DNA of 64,000 nucleotides from Rhynchospora pubera (taxonomy: Eukaryota; Streptophyta; Magnoliopsida; Poales; Cyperaceae), in assembly GCA_028095005.1 (NCBI GenBank), contig CM051460.1, positions 83,221,676-83,285,675 of the forward strand, in the 5' to 3' direction. A model generated the notes under the pieces. The model did no database searches and was not told the DNA's origin. It saw only the letters and a list, made by a program, of their open reading frames with translations. Position numbers and translations under genes: made by a program. Positions 1 to 10,439 of the stretch are shown here, one piece after another. Numbering within the stretch: the stretch's first letter is position 1; every line of letters begins with the position of its first letter.

Positions 1-480
1 TGAATTTTGTAGCAGTTGGCTTTTTTCATGTTTTGTGTAAGTAGAGATTTTCTTTTAAGTCTGGATGCTACATATATATCAAGTAAAGTGGTGTTGACAG
101 TAATCGTATACTCATACTTTTCTATATTTTACAATTGTGCTCTCTCTATAGATGCTGATTTTGACATGATAATTAAAAACTATATACAATTTCTAAAGTA
201 CTGCTCTAATTCATTATCATTTTCAGATCCCGAAGAAAACTGAATGTGATCTTGACATTTAAATTCTCAATTACTTTTACGCAAGTCAACAAAAATTTTT
301 CCCGTACATTTATATGTGATTCGTTAAGGTATATTGATTTATTTTGCATTGCTATGTCGCTCTAACAACAAAAAATAAAAATTGCAAAAGTAACATACGT
401 TTATTCTGGGATAGAAATTAGTTACCTGTGAAAAGAGATGTTAACCAATGGAAGCTTGTTTAGATGTGTTGTCCCTAATG
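1..480. other. AT-rich intergenic DNA, no gene seen
   Basis: AT-rich non-coding sequence. The short open frame near the left edge has no recognisable motif. It could be an intron or flank of a gene lying outside the window. Confidence 0.5.
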
Positions 481-2035
481 GGGGGCGGCTTAATCAAGAT
501 TTAGCGGAAGCGATTTAAGGTTTTAGACCGGTTTGGTATGAACTATCCTAACACAATTCAATTGGTACCCAATACAAGCAAGCACACAAGCAATTCAAGT
601 ATAGCAAGATAATAAAGAGAAAAAGATAGAGAGAGAATTGAACACGCGATGTGATTACGGAGTTCCGACCCGCTAGAAGAAGCTAGCCTTAGTCGTACGT
701 CTCCGGGAGTTTCGCTACCACCAAAGGGCGCGCTCCGTTCAATTCCAACAAGAACGGGACTACAACTTCGAACCGAATCACCTCGTCACAAGGACACTCG
801 AGGCGGATCGGCCTAACTCGAATGGCACAACGGCCTCAAAGGAGAAGAGCTCTCAACCTATTCCAACCTACACCTAGCGACAATGTCGGGGCGGTGGTGT
901 TTGAGGCTACTAAATCTCTCAAGATGGTCTAGCTATGAAAAGCTCAAGTGGGAGAGTATCCCTGTGCTCAAAGGCTCAATTCTGGTCTAATTTTGCAAGA
1001 CTAGGCTCACTTAAGAGAGAGAACAAGGGGTGGATATATATAGGGCTCGAAATGAGCATTTCCCCAGCAAAAACAGGCCACAGCGTTGTACAACGCTGAA
1101 TAGCGTTATACAACGCTGGAATATGACCGTTGTAAATTCTAACGGCTCTTTAATATAGCCGTTGGTCTGTCAGAGCGTTGTGCAACGCTATATGCCGTCG
1201 CACAACGCAGGAGTGTAAAACCAAAGGAAAGCTCCGACAATTCCGTTGGAAATTGTCAGAGCGTTGCTTGCCACTGAATGGCGTTACACAACGCTAAAGG
1301 GAGACAAAAGGAACAACTCTGACAGATTCAACAGAGCGTTGTACAACTCTATATGCCGTCACACAACGCTAACGTTACCCAACGCTGAAAGACGTTGGCT
1401 AACGTCTCCAGAGACTTTGCATGTAAAAACAGCACAGCTAACTTGGGATTTTTGTGGCGTTGTGCAACGCTATATGGCGTTGCACGATGGTACTCAGGAA
1501 AATTTCCAAGTTTTTTAACTGCAGCGTTGTACAACTCTATTCAGCGTTGTACAACGTTGTGAATCAGCGTTGCCTAACTCTATATAGCGTTGTGCAACGT
1601 TGATTCACAAAAGTATGAATTTAGCTGTTCGGGCGTTGTGTAACTCTATATAGCGTTGTACGACGCTAGGTCACAGAAAACAGGATTTTGCTGGTTTATT
1701 GAGCTTTTCGCTATCTAGACCATTTTAAGGATAAACAAGGACTAAAGTATACCTTCTATCCTAGTCTAAACTAGCCTACAAGCTCTCTAATGACTTGATC
1801 TTGATCTTTCTTAAAGCTTTTATCCAAGTCCTCATAGATTATATCTTCTTCCTATAAAACTCAAAGAAGATTGTTAAATGCCAAATGATATTGTTTTGCA
1901 ATCGACAAACCTAGAGACGTTTAGTACAACAAGATGATTAAAAACCAAAATAAAACAAAATCAACGTGAATTTTAGGAGAAAGTGGATTTCAGGAGAACG
2001 TCGATTTTAGGAGATGAAGAGCTGCGCTCTCTCTT
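481..2035. repeat. Repetitive block, probable LTR-type retroelement remnant
   Basis: This block differs from its flanks: moderately GC-rich, with tracts around 510-860 that resemble plant LTR sequence (many short direct motifs, a run ending in multiple A/G-rich words, no coding frame). It contains the palindrome array described separately. No reverse transcriptase, integrase or gag frame is present, and I could not find matching TG...CA ends with a target duplication, so the LTR assignment is tentative. Confidence 0.35.
1080..1672. repeat. Array of GCGTTG...CAACGC palindromes
   Basis: About 16 copies of a 15-16 bp near-perfect palindrome, typified by AGCGTTGTACAACGCT. They occur mostly as pairs separated by a 4-8 bp AT-rich linker (for example near 1081, 1163, 1333, 1455, 1523, 1570 and 1630). 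Copies differ by 1-3 substitutions and the pairs are separated by unique sequence, so this is not a simple tandem satellite. Function unknown; each unit could form a small hairpin or be a dimeric protein-binding site. Confidence 0.75.
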
Positions 2036-2527
2036 AACGTAAAAAATGCAAGGAATATTAAGGAAAGAGTAATTAAAGAAAGTATTTTGATGTCTACAAT
2101 TAAAGAAAATTATTAGAGTAATTTAGGTAACACAATATAATATATAAATATGGGTAATCTGGTCATAAAATTTTAAAAGTGTTGCTCGGATCAAATATCT
2201 TGTTGTCCGGATCAGTCCCCATAAACTTCCACACTATACGTTTTCATCTAATCTTATAGTATAAACTTAATATATTTATACTTTTTGTATTTTTCCTCTT
2301 TTTCTGTCTTCAATTATTACATAAGTTTAAGTTCCATGAAAATTATATAAAGTGATTGAGGAAAAATATAAAAATTAATCCAGTCCTTTATACTAGTTTA
2401 GAGGATGTAATTGTAAAGTACTAAAGTAGGTGGTCCTGGAAGGGTTTTTAGAGGGTTTTGACTATTAGACCTCACACTTCTCAGTTCTCAGTTCTCACAT
2501 CCAACACAAAACCAAAACCCTCCAAAG
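2036..2527 (+). promoter_or_regulatory. 5' flank of the SSB gene
   Basis: AT-rich upstream DNA running into a CT-rich leader just before the ATG at 2528. A short upstream reading frame opens at 2458 in another frame and overlaps the SSB start. No clear TATA box could be singled out among many AT-rich words. Confidence 0.35.
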
Positions 2528-4825
2528 ATGGCGACCTCCCTTCTCTCGCGCCGCCTCTTCTCCGGCGGCCTCCGCCTCTCATCTCCGTCGCTCCGCCTCT
2601 TCTCCACCTCTCCCGATCCAGACACCTTCACCTCCTCCTCCGATCGGCCTATCATGAGTAAGGTGCGCCCCTACGAGCCACGCCAGCTCGAAGGCGGCAT
2701 GGATCCGGGCGTCTACAGGGCGATCCTGGTCGGAAAGGTCGGGCAGGCGCCGATCCAGCGCCGCCTGAGGAGCGGCGCGGAGATTGTCCTCTTCTCCCTT
2801 GCAACTGGGGGAATCCGCAACAACCGCCGGCCGCTTCCTCACGAGCGGCCCGAGGAGTACGCTGATCGATGCGCAGTGCAGTGGCATCGGGTTTGCGTCT
2901 ATCAGGACAGGCTCCTACCAATTGCAATGAAGACTGTCAAACCAGGGTATGTCTTGAAATTGCTAATTAGGTTTAGGTTTTGTAAGTCTGGTGATTGGTT
3001 TTATTGTACAATGGCATCAAGCGTACATTGAATTGTTGAAATAAGCATTAAACTGAGGTTTGGAAAACCATGCCAAGTGAATATTACTTGTATAATAGTT
3101 ATAACCAGTGCATTTGAACATCTTGGAGTGTTAAATTTCAGGATAACGGGGTAACATGCTTAACTCATTCTCAGGACAAATTCTGTTTCGAAACTTAAGA
3201 AACTTAGCTAAATTTGGATTGTTATATTTCCAATAAATTTCTAGTATGTTTGTGAAAATTCCTTGATGTATCTTGTTTTTCTGATTAGACTATCTTTACA
3301 ATTTAATAATTCCGTGTGCAAATTAACATCATCCACGTTTTGTTAAAGCATGACCTATTGTTGAATGAACAATTGGAATTTTGTTTGTTCACATATATCT
3401 ATATTCCTCGGAGTGTTAATTTTTGTCTAATATCATGTACTGCCAAGTACATTGGAATTTGTCAAAATTGCAGTGGGTCTGTTCTAGAAGCATTAAATTG
3501 GTCCAGGAAAATAATCTTGTTTATTATTAGAAGTTTAAAATTCCTCTATTTTAGAATTTTAAATATAAATCTATAATCTATTCACACTGTGTAAGTGTAG
3601 AATGAAATGCCTATTTCAGCTTTGTTTTGATATCCATTCTGTAATTCGGAGTTTCTGTGTGTTTTATTTTCATGATCTTGATGTCTATTAAAATGAATTG
3701 TGAATCCGTAAAGCCATTATTCTTCCCTTATGTGTGTAGAAAACTTGAAGCATATCATATCTGACAGTTTTTTTTTTTAAGTTTTGGATGCCACTTTGCT
3801 GAATTTTTTATTTTGGGACACAAGGGAGTCACGAGAAATGGATGCATTTGAAATTTCATTTTTCCTTTTTTTTTATTTCCTTGCTTTTGTTTCTGTAAGA
3901 AGTTTAGGATAGTGGTGCATTGGTCCAATTGCTTGATGTTCAAAACTTTGAAACATGCAATATAAAAAGGAGTTCATAAGGTCTGGATGTGTTCAATTAA
4001 AATATTTGCAGGGTAGATGACCAAAAGGAAAAGGAATTTTAAATTTCATTTTTCCTTTTTTTTTAAAAAATTTCCTTGCTTTTGTTTCTGTAAGAAGTTT
4101 AGGATAGTGGTGCATTGGTCCAATTGCTTGATGTTCAAAACTTTGAAACATGCAATATAAAAAGGAGTTCATAAGGTCTGGATGTGTTCAATTAAAATAT
4201 TTGCAGGGTAGATGACCAAAAGGAAAAGGAATTTTATTAGCACGCGCCTAATATCTATAGCATTCCTATTGATTTATGTCTCGATAATTACCTTAGAACT
4301 TCTAGTATTTCTACATCTTGAACAAAATGACCACAAAGGTGCATATGTACAAACAAATGGCCATTTATTGTGTTTGTTTTAATGGCAGAGCTGTGATATA
4401 TGTGGAAGGAAATATAGAGAGCAAGGTTTTTTCTGACCCTGCTACTGGTCTTGTCAGGCGTATAAGAGAGATAGCCATTCGCAGAGATGGTAAATTCTTG
4501 TATATTGCCCATTTTCTTTCAAACTCATTAACTTCAAACAATTTGACATATTTGCCAATCAACCATGTGCTCATTTTGATAATGAACAAAATAATGTGAG
4601 ATGGACTGTTACTCGTTATGTATGCTATGCGGTTAATGGTTTATTGAAGCATGTGCCATTATGATGCATATGTTTTTCCTGGTATTATATATTTTGTCTT
4701 CAACTTATTTATACATTTTACATGTTTCTTATTGTGAATTAGGTGGACGCCTACTGTATCTTGGTTCAGATGAAGATGGTCCAAAGTTGGATGAAGAGAG
4801 GGCAAGAGCTGTAGGTTATTTTTGA
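2528..4825 (+). CDS. Organellar single-stranded DNA-binding protein (mtSSB type)
   Basis: Three exons: 2528-2946, 4389-4489 and 4743-4825, joined in phase to a 200-residue protein. The first ~28-40 residues are rich in Ser/Leu/Arg without acidic residues, as expected of a mitochondrial (or dual) transit peptide. The OB-fold follows from about residue 60: GVYRAILVGKVG, then QWHRVCVYQDRL, VKPGAVIYVEGNIESKVF and the LVRRIREIAIRRDG strand. The length and the ending in VGYF fit plant mtSSB proteins, which typically end in VGYY or similar. The family binds single-stranded organellar DNA during replication and repair. Borders used: CCAGG|GTATGT, TGGCAG|AGCTG, AGATG|GTAAAT, TTAG|GTGGA. Exon 1 is markedly GC-rich compared with exons 2 and 3. 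Intron 1 carries a 190-bp tandem duplication. Confidence 0.9.
3851..4235 (+). repeat. 190-bp tandem duplication inside SSB intron 1
   Basis: Two nearly identical copies lie head to tail: 3851-4040 and 4041-4235. The second differs mainly by a few extra A residues in a T/A homopolymer. Both contain an ATTTGCAGGGTAGATGACC stretch that looks like a 3' splice site. The near identity implies a recent event. Confidence 0.93.
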
Positions 4826-5258
4826 AATTTATAAACAAATAAAAGAGTGCCATTTCAAGTAGGCAGGTACTTCAGTTCTTTTAGGGGAGAAACTGATTGT
4901 AGTTTTTGTGTGCGCGTAATTATTTTATATTTTCATTTTTTACTTTATGTCATTTAGGGTTGGGGTTGGGATCAACACTATGCTTGATAGTACTGCATAT
5001 GCCTGTTTGATGTTGGAAATTTGAAGTTGCTGTTTCAGGGCATGAATATTTGATGATTGGATATTTCAAGGATGTAGTATCAACAAAAATTATGTAAAAC
5101 AATCCATTAGTTGTTCGGTTAAATAGTTCCTGTTTAGTGGTCTGAGGTACAGTTTATAAGCTTTGATGTATATACACGTGGTCTGTTCTGTAAGGTCAAG
5201 GAGATGAAACCATTAGAAAACACTTTTAGTACAGTTCATCTCTTTTTTAAATCTCTTT
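4826..5258. other. 3' flank of the SSB gene
   Basis: Non-coding AT-rich sequence downstream of the stop, presumably 3' UTR then intergenic. No clear polyadenylation signal is unique here. Confidence 0.4.
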
Positions 5259-5426
5259 GGGGCCGTTTGGATCGCTTAGGAAGTTGAGGAATTTGGGGAA
5301 GTTGCAATTCTTAGGAATAAATTTATTGGGAAGTGTGTAATTTTGTGAAGAGTTTAAATTGTTTATAATAAATTTATGGTAGGAAGATGAAATTCTCTAA
5401 AATTCCATGGGGATCCAAACGGCCCC
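5259..5426 (+). mobile_element. MITE copy 1 (GGGGCCGTTTGGAT family)
   Basis: 168 bp with terminal inverted repeats GGGGCCGTTTGGATC / GATCCAAACGGCCCC and a 3-bp TTT duplication on both sides. The core, about GGGAAGTGTGTAA followed by GAAGAGTTT and GTTTATAATAAATTT, is shared with ten other copies in this window. Confidence 0.9.
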
Positions 5427-6258
5427 TTTAATCTTTTGTTGGTTTGTTGTTTTCTGCATTAAATTGAAATATGTAGTCGCCAGCTTGGGTTCTTGATACC
5501 GCATTAATATTCAAACTTTAAGATTAGTAACAACCATTTGTACTCATCCTGCAATATCTTTTATCTGGATCTGTGATCCACCTTGTGCGTCGGTGCGTCA
5601 GTTTTACCATAACTGAATCGAGAATTTATATTTTGATTTTTTTTTTGGTCCTAAAGTTATCAAGTTTAGCTTTCCTCTCTGTCTTTCAAGTGAGAGAATG
5701 GATAGAAGTGCTTCGCAAATAAACTTGTATTATGGTGGGCATTGTATAGCTAGATTGAATGATAAAATTGGTTAATTTAGGGATAAATTGAGCTGAAGAG
5801 TTTACATTTCGTTGATTACCATGTAAGACGTTATCGTTGTTTCTCTATTTTTCACCTTGCAAAACACCATTTGCATTTTTTTTTTAGCTCCGTACTACAA
5901 GAGGTGTACAGGTAAATAATGCCATGAATCTCTAAAAGATTTTTAGCTCAATAATTTCTGTGTCAACTATCGTTCCAAATTATTCTTTTTGTAGGATTGA
6001 CATTTTTGCGTACTCTACCGAAGGTACTGAAGGTTAACAAACAAATAGTTTAAGACAGAAGATCTCTAACAGCACCACAGTACCACCATTTCCTATTAAT
6101 TATCATTGATTAATGCACACACTTGTATTAAAAATCTAAAAAAAAGCAGCTAGATCTGAGTAATGATACCCCAAAACTCCAAAACATGCCGTCTCTTTCT
6201 CTTGCTTTTGTCACTTCAATGTGCGTTCATTACTTGTATCCATGAAAACAATCAAATT
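5427..6258. other. Intergenic, no gene seen
   Basis: AT-rich DNA. A short stretch near 5887-5913, preceded by a T-rich tract and followed by GTAAAT, could be a 3' UTR exon of the SSB gene, but nothing confirms this. Confidence 0.35.
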
Positions 6259-6425
6259 TTATCCAATGTTAAACTGCGCATAAATATAAACAATCAAACC
6301 TATGAGGAGGTTTAATGTTTTAGAGAGCATTTCATTATTCCTGGCGTTGGAGGAATTCGCAGCATCCTTTATTTCACTGGCGTGGTCCTGTAGAACCTTC
6401 AGCCCCGTTGAAGTGGCATAATTAG
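6259..6425 (-). pseudogene. Possible coding fragment with C-terminal hydrophobic segment
   Basis: On the minus strand a frame of about 53 codons runs from ~6425 to a TAA at 6259-6261. It reads as a polar, helix-like stretch (KVLQDHASEIKDAAN) followed by a hydrophobic LNLLIGLIVYIYA segment, like the end of a tail-anchored or single-pass membrane protein. A possible splice acceptor (TTCTACAG|GACCAC) lies inside it. An in-frame stop precedes the frame and no partner exon was found. I do not recognise the family; it may be a gene fragment or chance. Confidence 0.3.
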
Positions 6426-6739
6426 CAGAGTTTCATACAATCTATTGCTTCACTTCTCTTCATCTGGTTACATTTTGGAAAGCATTAAGAATAAAATTTT
6501 GTTCAAAATGTTAGACCACTTAAATATAACATCTTAGATTTTCAAAAAGTTTATTCTTAATCATTCAAGAATAATATTTTTTACTCTGAATAATTAATCC
6601 TAATTTTATTCTTAGACCACCAAAATGCCCCAAAATGCTGATTATATAGATAATCACTTAATTTGTTATATGAAAATTTATTTGAGCAATGTTGATAATT
6701 CTACGTATCATTTTTTCATCCCACTTCCTATTAGAGTTA

Positions 6740-8480
6740 TGTTCTAAAAGTCAATAAGTTAAATGACTTAAATATTAGTTTATGTTATGAATGATATTTA
6801 ATCATTTGTTTCTAGGATTTATTATTAACAGATCATTCAGGTTGAGGATCTGAATTGTGGATCTCTGTGGATCATTCATTAGAATGACAATAATAAATCT
6901 AAACTGTCCATAATCTTGATAATTAACAAGGAACATTAATTATCATATAAGATTAGTATGCAAGTTAAGTGATGATTAAGTTCTATAAATCATAGGTAAA
7001 GAGTTACCAACTTAATCGCATATGTGTATATTATTGGAACATAACACAGGACTTGACCTATTGAAATAAACATATGGATTGTCTTATGTGTCATTGTTTA
7101 TTTCATATGAGTTTGATTCTAACTTTGAGACTGTTCAATCTTTCTACATGAGGATAGGTTCTATAAATATCGTCTACCGCTGATTCCCGATAAGGACTGC
7201 TATACGGACTTTATTTATGTTCTCCTGAATTGTACGGGGAAAGATTGTTCATCAAGAAAATCGTATATCTCTCATTAGTACACCTAGTGAGTGATGATAT
7301 CTGTTTGGGCTCTCGATGGAGTTGGATTGTTTGGCTAATTTGTACAATCAACTCTAGATTAAGAAATGTATAGTTTGCAAAAATGACACATTCCTATCTT
7401 GGACTATACAGTGATATCATGTGGCATAAGAATCAGACAAGGAAATACTTTTATTTCTTATGCAGGATTGAGATATTGTAGCACTACATTATTTATGCGA
7501 ATTGGGAATCATAACGTGTTGCTACATACCGCTTATGATTATTGGAAATAAATAATGATTTAATTTCATGGCCAATATAGCATAAATTCTCAAAGGGTCA
7601 CACAAATAGGACATTAATCACATAGTGCATTATTTATTTATTCACAGCAGTAAGTTCTGTGGAAATATGATAAGATTGATTAATTAATTATATACCGTTG
7701 CGAACCGTTATAATTAATTAAGTCCATGGATCATATAGAAATAAATTAATATATTAACTAATCCTAAAATAATTATTAATGAGTTAATAATAATTTAGTT
7801 CAACACAATTTTAATATAAATGGTTATATTAATTAATTGAGTTGTTATTTGGTAGCAAATGGATAGCCCAATTAAAGAGCAAATAAATGAGACTTTAATT
7901 AATAGAATTAGAGATTCAATTGAGTGGATTAAGTGGCCCGTATAGGCCAATTTCGTGGCTACCCTATATGGTGGTAGGTGGGATGACATAGTTGTAATTA
8001 TGTAAGAGGTCAATTAAGTTTTGTGCTCTATATAAGGACCACTAATGAGAGCCTCCACCTAACATTTCTCTCTCCTCTCTTTCCTCCCATGGAGGCCGCC
8101 ACTTTCCTCTCCTTTCTCTCTCATTTGCTCATGTGTTGAGCTCTTTTCTCTCCACTAAATCAAGGTTATTGATTGATGCAAGAGAGAAAACAATAAGGAT
8201 TAGACTTGTTCTTTGGGTATGCTAGCACGTACCTTGTAGAACGTGATTAATCCTCCTTGGTGGACTCGAGGGTGTCTACTAGACGTGGTGGAGGCAGTGG
8301 TGAAGGCACGCCGTCGATTCTCATGCGTTGGTCGAGCCTCGCGGATACGATTCCGCAAAAGGTACAAGTTCTCCTACCCATTCTCTTGTGTGTTGATTGT
8401 TTGGCAAGATCTTTGTGTTTGGTGTTTAATTAAGGTTAATTAATTAGGTATAATTGACATGAAAAATTAAATTTGAACAC
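6740..8480 (+). repeat. LTR-like block (probable solo LTR or remnant)
   Basis: A ~1.7-kb non-coding block starts with TGTTCTAAAAGTC and holds a promoter-like TATATAAGGACC at 8030-8042, followed by a CT-rich leader (8060-8150) and GC-richer tracts at 8260-8350. This layout, a long AT-rich part, one TATA box, then a leader, is typical of plant LTRs. The 3' end and target duplication could not be fixed and no internal retroelement genes are nearby. Confidence 0.4.
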
Positions 8481-9190
8481 TTACTAACACTTCCAACTCT
8501 TATTCTGCCCCCATCTACTTGTTCTAATTTTATCCATTTTGTTTCATTAGATATGAATTAATTCGTACTAAATAACGAGCTAATGAATTTCCTTATATTT
8601 GAGAAAAAATACAATTTGCGTTCATAATGCAAAAATCTAATACTCTGTTATCTCAAATGACCGTTTTTAATTAAAGCAAAAAAATTTTAAACTTGTGTCC
8701 ATTGTACAATTTAATATTGAATATAGTAATTTAACCTGGCTAACATCTCTATGTTAATTAAATCCATGGATAAATCAGAACTTACTATGGCTATACAAGG
8801 AGATATTTTGTCGGTCTCCTATTTAAACAATCCATTTACTATCTCTATTTTTCCTCAGCTTTACAATTTAATAAACGAAAGAACCCAAAGAAAAAACTCC
8901 ATTAGAGGCTACATCCTTCGGTGCAATGTTCAAGGTTCTGTTGGGCCAACCCAATACAAATTTGATTTAATTTGGGTCATCTGCTTTTTCTTTTCTTTTT
9001 TTTTTTGTGTGTGTGTGGACCGTGTGGTGCTTATATTTTACTGAAGAGAGAATTTTGCGTCAATATATCGATACGTTATTGTTGCAGTTATTGTGGTCAC
9101 ACTGGGTTAATTAATCGGGCCTGATAACTACAATCAGATCTTCAAACAATCAAATAATTATATGTCTAAAATAGAAAGGTCTCTATTTCA
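8481..9190. other. Intergenic, no gene seen
   Basis: AT-rich DNA. The open frame around 8751-9044 has no recognisable domain and ends in a homopolymer-rich tract. Confidence 0.4.
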
Positions 9191-9199
9191 AAAATAGTA

Positions 9200-9480
9200 A
9201 GTGTTCCCCATCCGCCTCTTCTATCTGCCTCTTCACCATTTTTCCTCATGCGCGTCCACTTCTTTCCCTCCCCTTCCCTTGCTCTCACTTACTTCGCCCT
9301 TCCTTCCTCTCGCGCCTCCTCCCCTCCCATCCTTCCTCTCGTGGCTCCCGCGCCTATTTTCCTTGCGCGGCCCTGCCGTCGCCGTCGCGCAGCCCTCCCT
9401 TCTCCGTCGTCCAGCCCTGGCGTCGTCGTCGCGCATCCCTCCCCTCTCCGTCGCGCAGCCCTCCCATCGCCCAGCCCTGT
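9200..9480. repeat. C/T-rich GC-rich low-complexity tract
   Basis: Strand-asymmetric pyrimidine-rich sequence made of short words such as CCCTCCC and CGTCGTCGCGCA. It is open in several frames on both strands, as expected from biased composition, and shows no domain. Confidence 0.6.
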
Positions 9481-9492
9481 CCTGCCGATATC

Positions 9493-10135
9493 AGAATCAT
9501 AAATGAATATTATTTACTCCCTCACCTATATTAAATACTCCCTTACTTTCGATTATTTACTCCCTTATAATTATTTAGTTACTCCCAAGCAACAGTAGAA
9601 TCAGTTATGAATGTTATTTATTCCCTTATACATATTAGATACTATTTTTATACTAGTTATCTACTCCCTTATAGTTATTTAGTTACTCTCAAACAACAAC
9701 ATAATCAGAAATGAATGTTATTTACTCCCTCACCTGTATTAAATATTCTCTTACCATTAATTATTTACTCCCTTATAGTTATTTATTTACTCCCAAACAA
9801 CAGTAGAATCAGTTCTGAATGTTATTTACTCCCTTAAACATATTAGATACTCCTTTAATACTAGTTATTTACTCCCTTATAGTTGTTTAGTTACTCCCAA
9901 ACAACAGTAGAATCAGATTATGAATATTATTTACTGATCAATTTCCTCCGTTGTATATATTATTTACTCTCTTATGCTGATCAATTTTCTCCCTTATAGT
10001 AATTTAGTTACTCCCAAAAAACAACAAAATCAGATATGAATATTATTTACTCCCTTATATATTTTAGATACTCTCTAAATCAATTAATTCCATCCCTTAT
10101 AGTAATTTAGTTACTCCTAAGTTGTAACAGAACTA
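9493..10135 (+). repeat. Minisatellite, ~105-bp unit, about six copies
   Basis: Units begin with AATCA near 9495, 9599, 9703, 9807, 9911 and 10028, giving spacings of about 104-117 bp. Each unit contains several TATTTACTCCCTTA words and a TTACTCCCAAACAACAG segment. The units are therefore built from a shorter ATTTACTCCC motif repeated with variation. Confidence 0.85.
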
Positions 10136-10204
10136 GATCTAAATCTCTTTTCTCTTCTTATCCTTCTTGATTTCTACTTCTTTCTTACTCAACCAGATTT
10201 GATC

Positions 10205-10392
10205 GGTATAGGAGAGGGAACAGTGAGGAGACGCGGAGGCGGAGGTGAGGTGGAGAAGAGGAGAGACGGAGGAGAGGCAGAGGTGAGACGGAGGCGGAGG
10301 CGGAGGCGGAGGTGAGGTGGAGGAGAGGAGAGGCGGAGGAGAGGCAGAGGTGAGACGGAGGAGGAAGCGAGGCGGAGGAGAGGAGAAAGAGT
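10205..10392 (+). repeat. GGAGGCGGAG/GGAGAGG purine-rich repeat
   Basis: Almost pure purine strand built from GGAGGC, GGTGAG and GGAGAGG words, with one segment partly duplicated (GGTGAGACGGAGG occurs twice). The opposite strand is open in frame only because of composition. Confidence 0.8.
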
Positions 10393-10439
10393 GAATTATA
10401 CCGAAGATTTCCGATTCAATATTAAAAACTCCCGTGAAA

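Noticed and set aside
1246..1534. Protein-coding frames across the palindrome array
   Set aside because: Short frames on both strands of repetitive DNA without any motif.
2579..2927. Minus-strand frames opposite SSB exon 1
   Set aside because: Shadows of a GC-rich exon; no conserved motif.
9201..9506. Pro/Ser/Leu-rich protein frames
   Set aside because: Open on both strands owing to C/T-biased composition; no domain, no clear splice context.
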